Source: Bugulina stolonifera (Eukaryota; Bryozoa; Gymnolaemata; Cheilostomatida; Bugulidae). From it: a DNA stretch of 64,000 nt. Under the pieces are notes generated by a model that saw only the letters and a program-made list of their open reading frames with translations, was not told the origin of the DNA and made no database searches. Made by a program: the position numbers and the translations under genes. Below are positions 36,053 to 49,414 of the stretch, piece after piece; the first letter of the stretch is position 1, and every line of letters begins with the position of its first letter. Location of the stretch: positions 9,728,496 through 9,792,495 of the forward strand of contig OW285193.1 in assembly GCA_935421135.1 (NCBI GenBank), given 5' to 3'.

Positions 36053-36985
36053 AGTAAATGAACATGAATCTCATCTGAACTGTGAAATATAATAAACCTT
36101 AATAACTGCACTTATTGCATTTTACATTCAGCTCTAACTCTGAGAGACTAGAGATACATGTAACTCAGTAGTCGATGGCTTTGTTGAGAGTAAGACATCA
36201 TGAGCAATACATTTGTGACCTTACTTTATGTTTTATGTACATAGGCAACAGAACCTAACTATATGGACATACTTTGCTGTTGCATTATTACCATAGTGAC
36301 ATGGTACGCAACTGATAGGTGAACTGGTGTTTCCCTCAGTACACATGTAATTTTGAGCGTGTTTGGATTTTTAAATCAATCTTTGCTTCACCAAGCTATT
36401 TTACTTCATCAAGGAGCTATTCCTTACTCCTTGCCTCTATCAACCCTTTTTATTCTATCTGCTTTACTTCTCAAATCTGGGCACTGATACAAACTAGTAT
36501 GCTAACAGATCTGGCATGCAACTAAACTAGAACACAGCCATTTACATGTACATTGCACATACAGTTTATTAGGAGACATGCATTTTCATACATGTACTTA
36601 ATGATTAAAGTAGATTTGAAAACAGTGACTTACTTTGTAAGTTCTGGTGCTGCTTTCTGTAAAAATTTCTCTCTTTTTTCCACAGCACTTCTTCCATTTC
36701 TTGTTCCTCCTTTAATATTCGCCAATCAGTGATAAATAAAAAAATACACTGCATAAAGAAATAATGTTAAGCAAAGTATGGATTATACGTGTAATTGATG
36801 TGACATACATGTATAAACAAAGACATAAATCATGTAATACATGTAAACATAAATGAATTATATACAGACATCATTAGAACGCTCAATTAGCAAAGACTAA
36901 AATTCCTTCAACACAATAGCCCTTAACTAGACCTCCTCAGCAAATCGATCTGTTTTTTTCACCTGTATTTCCTATTGAATTAAAA
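36053..36985 (-). repeat. Duplicated block with modules C and A, copy 1
   Basis: Matches 39704-40640, about 43938-44680 and 47386-48350 nearly base for base. It holds module C (GGTRNGRSAVEKREKF, about 36715-36630), the degenerate last-exon module (about 36400-36500) and a module A copy with a stop (about 36900-36975). Confidence 0.75.
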
Positions 36986-37014
36986 CGAGAGCGGTCAAAA
37001 GTACGAGAAAAATA

Positions 37015-39480
37015 AACTCAGCTCATCAACACCGGTGTAGGCTACTGCTAGCAAAATCTGTAACACATTCCTGGGATTTTCCAGTGAAGATAACAAAGTT
37101 ATATGGAATCATTGATAAAGTATGAAATATTTTTGAGCTCAAAGTTAAGAAATAGAAACAATGACATACATGTATGCATCAGACCAAGTAATTTGGGCAA
37201 ATATCAACACTATTCAACATAAATTTTAACAGTAAACTGCATGACAAAGAAAAGTATCATTAAAATAAAGCATGGCAAAAAGAAGAATTACTGTGTGACA
37301 ACGAACCATTTTACTTTCCTTCATCGAAACTGGCGAGTGATTTTTTCACACTGTTTTTGGTCCTGTTCTACTTCTTTGACAACCATTGCTGGTTGTTAAG
37401 TTGTCTCGCCACTGTTTCCTTTTTGCAGAAAACTGGGTGTCTTATTTTCTGCATATGACGCGACCAAAAAGCACATGAATATAATAGTGATGAATTCTTC
37501 TAAGTCAAATTTGCAATTTTTATAAAGAAAATGTTATCAAGGCATTGTAAACGAATAGCTTCTAAATTAATTTAATATCAAAAAACACAAATTATGCCAG
37601 ACCTGTAGCACATTACTATTTGTCTTGAGTGAAGGCATTCGGTTCACTGCAACTACCACAATTGAGTTTCCAAAAATAGCAAGGAAGATGAATGTCATCT
37701 TCGTTGCCATGTGTTATGGGTAAAGATAGATTAGCATATGAAAAGCAATTACAATGTATATAGTGGGAAATTGAGAACTTACAAATATGTATGCAATAAA
37801 TAAAATAAATCAAAAAACAGTGCCATACCTTGTGGATACTGGTACTGATTGGTTGAGAACTATTGCCTCTATTATCCAAAGAATCTCATCCATCTTTTTT
37901 CCATCTCATAACACTCTCCTATTAAATAAAAATCTGCATAAAAGTAGCTTTGCATGAACAAGAATAGCAATAACCTATATTTGCTAGCCATGTTATAAAT
38001 GTTTATACAAAAACTTATTGCATACCAAATAAAAGTATATCATTTTGCAACAAGGAGCAGCTAGGAGCATCATTAGGAAATGATTTAAATTCATAGTATT
38101 TTAGCTGCTGAAATTAATTGACCAGTGAGAGTACTGTCTGACTTCACCTACATGAATATAAGCAAGCTTTCATATAAAAACATAAACAAATAAGATAAAT
38201 CATGACTCGTAATACATGTAAACATAAATGAATTATATATGAATTACATTAGCATGCTTAATTAATAAAGACTCACCTTTCTTCAACACAACAGCTTCTA
38301 GCTTGGATCTCCTCAGCAACTCAAGCCTGGATTTCCTATAAAATTGAAACAAGAACGGTCGAGATTTGGAGACAAATGAATTTATATTTCAACACTGGGA
38401 TCAGCGTTGAAATATAAGGAATAAATCGAAATATAAAAATCCGTCTTGTTTTACTACCCATAACAAAAGTATTAGCTCACACTAATGTTTTCCAATGTGC
38501 CTACTTGTATCTGGAAGCTACATACCAAATTTCCCACATTGCCTTTTATCCTTTAAAATGCCCTTCACTGTTGTCTGGCTGCTGTAAGTTAAATATTCTT
38601 TTAAGATGCAACTGGATACAATGTTAAAATGCTCAACTAAACTGTTGAAAGATTTCTAAGTGAGAATAAGTCGGTTGCGCATTTCCTAAATGATGGATTG
38701 CAACTGGAAAAAAAACTTGTTAATTGGTAGGCTAATAGCTGACACTTACTTTGTCATCGTAGGCGTAGCCTCTGAATCTGTTGGTATTTTCTACAAAATT
38801 GAAATGGTAGAATAGAATATCATCAAGTTTATTGAGGCAGGAGTGTTAACGGTTAAGATTAATTTCACAGTATTGGAACTCAGGTAATTTTATAACGAAT
38901 CTAACACAGTGAAAATTTGTGAAACATCGTACAATAACTATAAAATAGTACTCTCATATTTCACCTATGTGAATACATGCAAGTTTGCCAACTCAAATGC
39001 AACTTATGAACACAAAACATAAATCATGTAGTACGTATAAACATTGTTAATATGCTTAATCAGTAAAGGCTGTTTTTTCAAATTTTTCCCTAATGAATTA
39101 AAATAAGAATGGTCAAAATTACGAGACAAATAAACTCAGCTATCCAACACAGTTGTAGGCTACTGCCAGCAAATCCTAGAACACATTCCTGGGAATTTTT
39201 AGCAAAGGAAACCAAGTTCTGGAATCATTGACAAAGTATGAAATATTATTGAGTTCAAAGTTAAGAAATAGAAATAATGACATAGGTATCAGTCCAAGAA
39301 ATTTGGGCAAATATTAATATTTTATGATAAGTTAAAGGAGTATATAAGATAGTAAGTATATAAGGAGTAATAAAAATAACGATCTGGGAAGTGAAAAACT
39401 CACCAGTATTTAATTTTCTCTGACAGTTGAAGTTGAACGGTACATTTTCTTACAGAAAGTAGCAATAAAGGCCTGTCTCT
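37015..39480 (-). repeat. 2.5-kb duplicated block, copy 1
   Basis: Matches 44690-47170 in the same order. It contains module E (about 37450-37370), module B (37698-37603), module D (about 37893-37832), a short exon-like module reading VKSDSTLT (about 38125-38150), a truncated module A (about 38275-38340), and about 1 kb of apparently non-coding sequence up to 39.48 kb. Confidence 0.8.
37603..37698 (-). CDS. Module B exon, copy 2 (32 codons, open)
   Basis: Reads MTFIFLAIFGNSIVVVAVNR, then MPSLKTNSNVLQ to a CAG/GTCTGG donor. Differences from the other copies fall largely at third codon positions or are conservative. Confidence 0.45.
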
Positions 39481-39487
39481 AAATTAG

Positions 39488-39685
39488 AAGAAAACAGAAT
39501 GCATGGTAATATCAAGAAAGGACATAAACCCTACATGTAGGCTAGAAAGCGATGGAGAAATAATCCAACAGGGTCCAAAATTTAAATATCTTGGATACAT
39601 GATTGAAACAGATGGTAAATGTATAACTGAAATAAAGAGACAAATTGTAATCACTAAAGACAGCTCCACCATCAATTGCAAACCG
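39488..39685 (+). mobile_element. LINE reverse-transcriptase fragment, copy 1
   Basis: The plus-strand frame KKTECMVISRKDINPTCRLE ... FKYLGYMIETDGKCITEIKR matches the region after the catalytic core of non-LTR retrotransposon reverse transcriptases (the T-x-x-M-V-I-S-R and F-K-Y-L-G-x-x-I-x-x-D-G motifs). It is only about 65 codons and is isolated, so it is a dead fragment. It continues into block 39704. Confidence 0.7.
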
Positions 39686-39703
39686 ATTAATTTTGTAACT
39701 AAA

Positions 39704-40640
39704 CATGAATCTTATCTGAACTGTGAAATATAATAAACCTTAATAACTGCACTTGTTGCATTTTACATTCAGCTCTAACTCTGAGAGACTAGAGATATAT
39801 GTAACTCAGTAGTCCATAGCTTTGTTCCTGATGTCAGAAATAGAGAGAGTAAGACATCATGAGCAATACATTTGTGACCTTACTTTATGTTTTACATGTG
39901 CATAGGCAACAGAACCTATCTATATGGACATACTTTGCTGTTGCATTATTACCATAGTGACATGGTACGCAACTGATAGGTGGACTGATGTGTCCCTCAG
40001 TACACATGTAATTTTGAGAGTGTTTGAATTTTTAAACCAATCTTTGCCTCACCAAGCTATTCACTTCATCAAGGAGCTACTCCTTACTCCCTGCCTCTAT
40101 CAACCCTTTTTATTCTATCTGCTTTACTTTTCAAATCTGGGTACTGATACAAACTAGTGCGCTAACAGATCTGGTATGCAACTAAACTAGAACGCAGCCA
40201 TGTACATGTACATTGCACATACAGTTTATTAGGAGACATGCATTTTCATACATGTACTTCATGATTAAAGTAGATTTGAAAACAGTGACTTACTTTGTAA
40301 GTTCTGGTGCTGCTGTCTGTGAAAATTTCTCTCTTTTTTCCACAGCACTTTTTCCATTTCTTGTTCCTCCTTTAATATTCGTTAGCCAGTGATAAGTCCA
40401 AAAATACACTGCATAAAGAAATAACATTAAGCAAAGTGTGGGATATACAGTCATGTAATTGACGTGACATATAAACAAAAACATAAATCATGTAATACAT
40501 GTAAACATAAATAAATTATATATAGACGTCATTAGAACGCTCAATTAGCAAAGACTAAAATTCCTTCAACACAATAGCCCTTAACTGGACCTCCTTAGCA
40601 AATCGAGTTGTTTTTTCACTTGTATTTCCTATTGAATTAA
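39704..40640 (-). repeat. Duplicated block with modules C and A, copy 2
   Basis: Same content as 36053-36985. Module C is at about 40380-40288 (GGTRNGKSAVEKREKF). Confidence 0.75.
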
Positions 40641-42420
40641 AACTCAGCTCTTCAACACAGTTGTGGCCTGCTGCTTGCAAAATCTGCAACACATTCCTGG
40701 GACTTTCCAGTGAAGATGACAAAGTTTATGTGGAATCATTGACAAAGTATGAAATATTTTTGAGCTCAAAGTTAAGAAGTAGAAATAATGACATATGTAT
40801 TATAACAAATAATTTAGACACATATAAGTATTATTCAATATAAATTATAACAGTATACTGCATGACAAAGAAAAGTATTATTAAAATAAAGCATGGCAAA
40901 AAGAAGAATTACTGTGTGACAACGAACCATTTTACCTTCTTTCATATGTAACTGATGTCAGCAATAGAAGTCCCAGTGCTGCTTCTTTCATTTAAAAGAC
41001 CCGATGGCTCGTTCTGTACATTCATATCTTTCAATCCTTTCAATTCTTTTCACGGAAGCATTGGCTTTCATGGTGCCAAAGAGCCTTGGACCGGGCCACT
41101 AGAATTGAAGCTTCACCACTGTCTCATAAATTAGTAGAAACATGCTCACTTGCAAAAAACTGTCACATTAGACAAATTTTGAATAAGTTCTTTGCTTTCT
41201 TCACTCTGCAAGTTTTTAATTAAATTCAAAGATGCTAGACAAATCAAATGGTGAAAGAAATTATTGAATTTGCTGAAACAACTGATTGAATTGTGCTATT
41301 ATGGAGTATTACTGAAATAAATAGGATTCAGCTAACACAGCGGCTAACATATGTATAAGATCAATAAAAAGCAGTTTATTAAAAGTACACATTGTAAAAT
41401 ATGCTAATTTTTACAGGATTTCTCTGTCATTATCTTTCTTTTACATATTGTTTGAATACTAATAGCTAGTGCTAATAAACTGGGTTTATCCCATTATATT
41501 AGCTGTACAGGGAAAATGAAAACTAACAGCAATAAATTTAGAACATGCTTTAGATCTACATTTACATGAAAATTGTTCAAAATGGATAACACTAATCTAT
41601 CTCCTATTGTTAAATAACACTAGACATGTATGGTGAGGTCTGAATAATGAAAACTAACCTTTCTTTAGTCATATAACCACATTCTCCTCCTAGGCAAAAC
41701 TTACCTTCTTTTTCACAGCAGATGTGCCCTATGAAATTGCTAGGACTCGCTATGGGCAGACAAATGCAATAAGTTGGCATAAGGAGTAATAAAAATAATA
41801 ATCTGGGAAGTGGAAAACTCACCAGTATTTAATATGCTCTGACAGTTGAAGTTGAACAGTGCATTTTCTTACAGATCTTTATATTTCATATAAGACATTA
41901 TAGTAGCTACATACATGTATGCTTAAATATTTATCGACAAAGTAAATTTGCAAAAAAACTGTCAATATTATGAATGGAAATAAAATAAGTTTCTAACCTT
42001 TGCCATGTTCGGAGTTTTCATCAGGAAGGATGTTGATCGTCACTTCCTCTTTACAACTCACTTGTGAGTTATTCTAATTGAATTACTCAAGGTCATCAAA
42101 TGTTCACAAAATCTTTGGAGTTATGGTTAGGGCAGCTAGCAGTAAATGTATCCTACAATTTAGTAATTTTCAACCTGGAAAAAGGAAATGATTTAAAAGT
42201 CATATTTCACCAATGTGAATACATGCCAGTTTTCTAATCTAAATGCAGCATATAAACAAAGGACATAAATCATGTAATACATGTAAACAGAAATGAATTA
42301 TATATAGATGACATTGGAGCGCTCAATTAGCAAAGACTAAAATTCCTTCAACACAATACCTCCTTAACTGGACCTCCTCAGCAAATCAATTGGTTTTTTC
42401 ACCTGTATTTCCTATTGCAT
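40640..42420 (-). pseudogene. Array copy with small exon modules
   Basis: Contains a 24-nt module GTSAVKKK between an acceptor tttcatag and a GTAAGT donor (about 41728-41705), preceding a module that has a stop here but is open elsewhere (EVKVAIGLRK, about 48.75 and 55.56 kb). It also has an open module SCKEEVTINILPDENSEHGK before a GTTAG donor (about 42060-41998) and a module A copy (about 42350-42415). Parts match 34.1-34.45 kb and 56.9-57.2 kb. Confidence 0.5.
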
Positions 42421-42429
42421 TATTACAAG

Positions 42430-43260
42430 AATGGTCAAAATTATGAGAAAAATAAACTCAGCTCTTCAACACAGTTGTAGGCTACTGCTAGCAAAATCTG
42501 TAATGCATTCCTGGGACTTTCCAGTGAAGATGACAAAGTTATATGGAATCATTGATAAAGTGTGAAATATTACTGAATCCAAAGTTATGAAACATAAAAT
42601 AGGACATCAGTATTGATGCTAGTAATTTGGGCACATATCAATATTATTCAATATAAATGATGGCAGTATACTGCATGACAAAGAAAAGTATAATTAGAAT
42701 AAAGTATGGCAAAAGGAGGAATTATTGTGTGACAACGAACCATTTTACTTTCTTTCATCGAGACTGGCAAGGGATTTTTTATGGTGTTTTTGGTCCTGTT
42801 CTACTTCCTTGACAACCATTGCTACTTGTTAAGTTGTATCATCACTGTTTCCTTTTGCCGGAAGACTGGGTGTCTCCTAATCTGCATATATGACGAGACC
42901 AAAACGTACATGAATATAACAGTAATGAATTCTTTCAAGTCAAATTTGCCATTTTTATAGAGAAAATGGTATTGAAGCATTGCAAACTAATAACTTATAA
43001 ATCGGTTCAATATCAAGAAAAATAAATTGGGCAAGACCTGTAATACGTTGCTTGCTGTTGCAGTTTGGTGAAGGCATCCGCTTCACTGCATCTACCACTA
43101 TTGAGTTTCCAAAAATAGCTAGGAGGATGAATGTCATCGTCATTGCCGGTATCGTTACTGGAGAATAATCCAGATGCTATTTTCCTGTCAATGCTTGAGC
43201 ATTCAGGAGTGTACTCTTTACTCGGCACAATAGAACAAACAAAGATACAAAATGACAAAT
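42430..43260 (-). pseudogene. Array copy with modules E and B, frameshifted
   Basis: Module B starts MTMTFILLAIFGNSIVVDAV at 43143 with an acceptor-like ttctccag upstream. A small insertion near the 3' end (43038-43070) makes the exon 1 nt out of step with the 96-nt copies. Module E is at about 42890-42790. Confidence 0.5.
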
Positions 43261-43937
43261 ATGCATGTATGTGTAGCTCATGCTACAATATAATAAAAGA
43301 ATGCAAATACGTTTACATATAATATTTTTAATATTTATCATAAGCATTTACCATGAAGGAAAATAATACAATTAAGATAGGTGCGATCACAGTCTAGCTC
43401 TTTAGGAAAAAAAATAATTATGAGGGAAGTGAAAAGTTTTCTTACAAAAAATACATCAAATTAAATCATAAATTATCTGTATCTCCAGCTCTGACTCTGT
43501 GAGACTAGAGATAGCTGGTCAAAACATCAGGATCCGTGTTCGAAGGAAAGACTGTAAAACAATGATATCTCTTGTCTAAAGCAAGAGCAATGCCTTTGTT
43601 AACCACACTTTATATTTTAAGAAGATGTAAATTATAGGTATTTGAAGTTTGAGATGTAATGAACCTTCACAACTGTACTTTTTGCGCTTTAGCATCATGA
43701 TCAAATCCACCACACTTTATGGGAGAAATGCAACATGATTGTGGTTATACTTCATTTCCATGCAAAAACTATAAATTTATGACATATTAATAATGTGCAC
43801 ATTTTTACTGCATTATTATAATATTTTAAGCTATGGGGAGGCCGGGCTGTATAACGAAAACATAGTATATATTTTATGTTCTTTGCTCATGTTTCTTAAT
43901 TATTTAGAATAAATGATGAAAATTCAGATATTCATCA
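43260..43937. other. Low-complexity spacer in the array
   Basis: AT-rich, with a partial match (43488-43515) to the start of the 36053 block. No coding module was seen. Confidence 0.4.
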
Positions 43938-44680
43938 ACATGTACATAGGAAACAGAACTTACTCTATGGACATACTTTGCTGTTGCATTATTACCATAG
44001 TGACATGGTACGCAACTGATAGGTGAACTGATGTTTTCCTCAGCACACGTTATTTTGAGAGTGGTGAAATTTTTAAAATAATCTTTGCCTCACCAAGCTA
44101 GTTTACTTCATCAAGGAGCTACTCCTTACTCCTTGCCTCTATCAACCCTTTTTATTCTATCTGCTTTACTTCTCAAATCTGGGCACTGATACAAACTAGT
44201 GTGCTAACAGATCTGGTATGCAACTAAACTGAAACACAGCCATGTACATGTACATTGCACATAAAGTTTATTAGGAGACATGCATTTTCATACATGTACT
44301 TCATGATTAAAGTAGATTTGAAAACAGTGACTTACTTTGTAAGTTCTGGTGCTGCTTTCTGTGAAAATTTCTCTCGTTCTTCCACAGCACTTCTTCCATT
44401 TCTTGCTCCTCCTTTAATATTTGTCAGCCAGTGATAAGTCCAAAAATACACTGCATAAAGAAATAGCATCAAGCAAAGTATGGAATATACAGTCATGTAA
44501 TTGAAGTGACATAAACAAAGACATAAATCATGTAATGCATGTAACTATAAATAAATTATATACATGTATAGTCATCATTAGAATACTTAATTAACAAAGA
44601 CTAACCTTTTTTCAACACAATAGCTCCTTAAATGAACCTCCTCAGCAAATCGAGCTGTTTTCACATGTATTAAAACTGCA
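43938..44680 (-). repeat. Duplicated block with modules C and A, copy 3
   Basis: Matches 36240-36985 and 47595-48350. Module C is at about 44420-44328. Confidence 0.75.
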
Positions 44681-44689
44681 AGAAAAATA

Positions 44690-47170
44690 AACTCAGCTCT
44701 TCAACACAGTTGTAGGCTACTGCTAGCAAAATCTGTAACACATTCCTGAGGCTTTCCAGTGAAGATGACAAAGATATATGAAATCATCGACAAAATATGA
44801 AATATTATTGAGTTCAAAGTTATGAAATAGAAACAATGACATAAGTATCGGCCCTAATTATTTGGGCAAATATCAATATTATTCAAGATGAATTATAACA
44901 GTATACTGCATGACAAAGAAAAGTATAATTAAAGTAAAGTGTGGCAAAAAGAGGAATTATTGCATGAAAACGAACCATTTTACTTTATTTCGTCGAGACT
45001 GGCAAGTGATTTTTTACGCTGTTTTTGGTCCTGTTCTACTTCCTTGACACCCATTGCTGGTTGCTGAGTTGTCTCACCACTGTTTCCTTTTTCATGAAAA
45101 ATGGGCGTCTCATAACCTGCATATGACGTGACCAAAACACACATGATTATAATAGTAATGAATTCTTTTAAGTCAAATTTGCAATTCTTATAAAGAGAAT
45201 ATTATCGAAGCATTGTAAACGAAAATTTTATAAATTAGCTTAATATAAAAAACATAAACTATGCAAGACCTGCAGAACATTACTGTTTGTCTTTAGTGAA
45301 GGCATTCGCTTCACTGCATCTGCAACTAGTGAATGGCCAACAATAGCAGGGAGGGTGAATGTCATCTTCGTTGCCGCGTGCTATGTGTAAAGATAGATTA
45401 GCAAATGAAAAGCAATTACAATGACTGTATATGGTGGGAAATTGAGAACTTACAAATATGTATGCAATAAGTAAAATAGATCAAAAAAAAGTGCCATACC
45501 TTGTGGATACTGGTACTGATTGGTTGAGAACTATTGCCTCTATTATCCACAGAATCTCATCCATCTTTATTTCATCTCATCACACTCTCCTATTAAACAA
45601 AAATCTGCATACAAGCAGCTTTGCATAAACAAGAATAGCAATCACCCATATTTGCTAGCCATGTTATAAGTTTTTATACAAAACTTTTTGCATACCAAAA
45701 AAAAGTATATCATTTTGCAACAAGGAGCAGCTAAGAACATAATTAGGAAATGATTTAAATTCATAGTATTTTAGCTGCTGAAATTAATTGACCAGTGAGA
45801 GTGCTGTCTGACTTCACCTACATGAATATAAGCAAGCTGTCAAACAAAAACATAAACAGATATGATAAATCATGACTTGTAATACATGTAAACATAAATG
45901 AATTATATATAAATGACATTAGCATGCTTAATTATTAAAGACTCAGCTTTCTTCAACACAACAGCTTCTAGCCTGGATCTCCTCAGCAATTCAAGCCTGG
46001 ATTTCCTATTGAATTGAAACAAGAACGGTCGAGATTTGGAGAAAAATGAATTTATATTTCAACACTGGGCTGAGCATTGAAATATAAGGAATAAATAGAA
46101 ATATAAAAATCCGTCTTGTTTTACTACCCATAACAAAACTATTAGCTCACACTAATGTTTGCCAATGTGCCTACTTGTATCTGGAAGCTACATACTAAAT
46201 TTCCCACATTGCATTTTATCCTTTAAAATACCCGGCACTGTTGTCTGGCTGCTGTAAGTTAAATATTCTTTTAAGATGCAACTGGATACAAAGTTAAAAT
46301 GCTCAACTAAACTATTGAAAGATTTCTAAGTTGGAATAAGTCGGTTGCACATTTCCTAAATGATGGATTGCAACTGGAAAAAAAACTTGGTAATTGGTAG
46401 GCTAGTGGCTGAAATTTACCTTGTAATCGTAGGCGTAGCCTCTGAATCTGTTGGTATTTTCTACAAAATTGAAATGGTAGAATAGAATATCATCAATTTT
46501 ATTGAGGCAGGAGGGTTAACGGTTAAATTTAATTTCACAGTATTAGAACTCAGGTAATTTTATAACGAATCTAACACAGTGAAAATTTGTGAAACTTTGT
46601 ACAATAAAATAGTACTCTCATATTTCACCTATGTAAACACATGCAAGTTTGCCAACTCAAATCCAACTTATGAACACAAAACAGAAATCATGTAGTACGT
46701 ATAAACATAAATGAATTATTATACATAAATATTGGTAATATGCTTAATCAGTAAAGGCTGTTTTTTCACATTTATTTCTATTGAATTGAAATAAGAATGG
46801 TCAAAATTACGAGACAAATAAACTCAGCTATCCAACACAGTTGTAGGCTACTGCCAGCAAATCCTAGAACACATTCCTGGAAATTTTTAGCAAAGGAAAC
46901 CAAGTTCTGGAATCATTGACAAAGTATGAAATATTTTTGATTTCAAAGTTAAGAAATAGAAATAATGACATAGGTATCAGTCCAAGAAATTTGGGCAAAT
47001 ATTAATATTTCATGATAAGTTAAAGGAGTATATAAGATAGTAAGTATATAAGGAGTAATAAAAATAACGATCTGGGAAGTGAAAAACTCACCAGTATTTA
47101 ATTTTCTCTGACAGTTGAAGTTGAACGGTACATTTTCTTACAGAAAGTAGCAATAAAGACTTGTCTCTAA
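44690..47170 (-). repeat. 2.5-kb duplicated block, copy 2
   Basis: Matches 37015-39480 throughout. The portion to about 45600 is even closer to 49.8-50.72 kb. It contains modules E, B (45365-45270), D (about 45570-45508) and a truncated A whose donor has changed from GT to CT. Confidence 0.8.
45270..45365 (-). CDS. Module B exon, copy 3 (32 codons, open)
   Basis: A 96-nt open exon ending at a CAG/GTCTTG donor, nearly identical to 50391-50486. It encodes a hydrophobic start followed by VKRMPSLKTNSNVLQ. Confidence 0.45.
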
Positions 47171-47355
47171 ATTAGAAGAAAACAGAATGCATGGTAATAT
47201 CAAGAAAGGACATAAACCCTACATGTAGGCTAGAAAGCAATGGAGAAATAGTCCAACAGGGTCCAAAATTTAAATATTATCTTGGATACATGATTGAAAC
47301 AGATGGTAAATGTATAACTGAAATAAAGAGATAAATTGTAATCACTAAAGACAGC
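47170..47355 (+). mobile_element. LINE reverse-transcriptase fragment, copy 2
   Basis: Paralogue of 39488-39685, with a 3-bp insertion before the LGYM motif and a stop where copy 1 reads CAA. It has the same flanks, so it was copied with the host block rather than inserted independently. Confidence 0.7.
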
Positions 47356-47385
47356 TCCACCATCAATTGCAAAACGTTTAATTTT

Positions 47386-48350
47386 GTAAATAAACATGAA
47401 TGTTATCTGAACTGTGAAATATAATAAAACCTAATAACTGCACTTATTGCATTTTGCATTCAGCTCTAACTCTGAGAGACTAGAGATACATGTAACTCAG
47501 TAGTCGATGGCTTTGTCCATGATGTCAGAAACAGAGAGAGTAAGACATCATGAGCAATACATTTGTGACCCTACATTATCTTTTAAATGTGAATAGGCAA
47601 CAGAACTTACTATATGGACATACTTTGCTGTTGCATTATTACCATAGTGACATGGTACGCAACTGATAGGTGAACTGATGTGTCACTCAGTACACATGTA
47701 ATTTTGAGAGTGTTTGAATTTTTAAACCAATCTTTGCCTCACCAAGCTATTTTACTTCATCAAGGAGCTACTCCTTACTCCTTGCCTCTATCAACCCTTT
47801 TTATTCTATCTGCTTTACTTCTCAAATCTGAGCACTGATACAAACTAGTGCGCTAACAGATCTGGTATGCAACTAAACTAGAACGCAGCCATGTACATGT
47901 ACATTGCACATACAGTTTATTAGGAGACATGCATTTTCATACATCATGTACTTCATGATTAAACTAGATTTGAAAACAGTGACTTACTTTGTAAGTTCTG
48001 GTGCTGCTTTCTGTGAAAAATTCTCTTTTTCCTCTACAACACTTCTTCCTTTTTTTGTCCCCCCATTAATATTCGTCAATCAGTGATAAGTAAAAAAATA
48101 CACTGCATAAAGAAATAACATCAAGCAAAATGTGGAATATACAGTCATGTAATTGACGTGACATATAAACAAAGATATAAATAATGTAATACATGTAAGT
48201 ATAAATGAATTATATATTATAGACATCATTAGAATGCTTAGTTAGCAAAGACTAACCTTTTTTCAACACAATAGCTCCTTAACTTTAACTCCACAGCAAA
48301 GCAAGCTGTTTTTTCACTTGTATTTCCTATTGAATTAAAACGAGAATCAA
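47386..48350 (-). repeat. Duplicated block with modules C and A, copy 4
   Basis: Same content as 36053-36985. Module C is at about 48075-47980, with more substitutions than the other copies. Confidence 0.75.
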
Positions 48351-49400
48351 CTGATTGAATTGTTCTATTATGGAGGATTACTGAAATAAATAGGATTCAG
48401 CTAACACAGCAGCTAACACAAGATCATTAACAAGTAGTTTTTTTAAAGAGCACATTGTAAATTGTGCTAATTTTTTGCAAGATTTCTCTGCCATTATCCT
48501 TCTCTTAATTATCGTTTCAATACTGATAGCTAATGTTAATAAACTGTGTTGATCCCATCAAAGTTACATTGGCTGTACAGGGAAAGCAAAAACCAACAAC
48601 AATACATTTAGAACATGCTTTAGATCTACACATTTACATGAAAATTATTCAAAATGGTGAACACTGATCTACCGCCTATTGTTAAATAACACTACACATG
48701 TATGGGGAGGTCTGAATAATGAAGACTGACCTTTCCTCAGTCCTATTGCCACCTTCACCTCCTAGGCAAAACTTGCTTTCTTTTTCACAGAAGATGTGCC
48801 ATATTAAATTGCACATTGGGATGTACAATGCCAACTGGTAGAAACATACCACTGTGACTCTTACAGGCCACATTGTTTCATCCACCACCATAGAACAGTC
48901 TCCCTCAGGGTGCTGTTCTCGCTGCTGTAGCTCTTGAGTAAGGCAGAGTGCTGTCTTTGTTCACAACTACTATCACTCTTTCTACATATATTATGTAGTA
49001 ATTTGGGGACATATCAATATTCTTCAACATAAATATTAAAACAGTATACTGCATGAAAAATAAAAGTATAATTAAAACAAAGCGTGGCAAAAAGAGGAAT
49101 TATTGTGTGACGGCGAACCAATTTTACCATTTTACTTTCAATCACTTCAATCTTTTTCTTAGAAGCATTGGTTTTCATGGTGCCAAAGAGCCTTGGACCG
49201 AGCCACTAGACCGGGCCACTGGACAGGTCACTGTCTTAAAAGATTAGTAGAAATATGCTCATTTACAAAAAAACTGATTATAGTCACATTACACAAATTT
49301 TGAATAAGTTCATTGTTTTCTTCACGCTGCAAGTTGTTTAATTAAATTCAAAGATGCTAGACAAATCAAATGGTTAAGAAATTTATTAAACGAAATTAAT
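48350..49400 (-). pseudogene. Array copy with the EVKVAIGLRK module
   Basis: About 48765-48732 is open as EVKVAIGLRK between cctag and a GTCAGT donor. The GTSAVKKK-like module beside it has lost its acceptor. Other stretches match 40.98-41.6 kb and 54.6-55.5 kb, including the CCGGGCCACT duplication at about 49198-49222. Confidence 0.45.
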
Positions 49401-49414
49401 ATTGGGTGTATAGG

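Noticed and set aside
39924..40157. 77-codon plus-strand frame
   Set aside because: It is antisense to a repeated block with minus-strand modules, and the other copies of the block break the frame.
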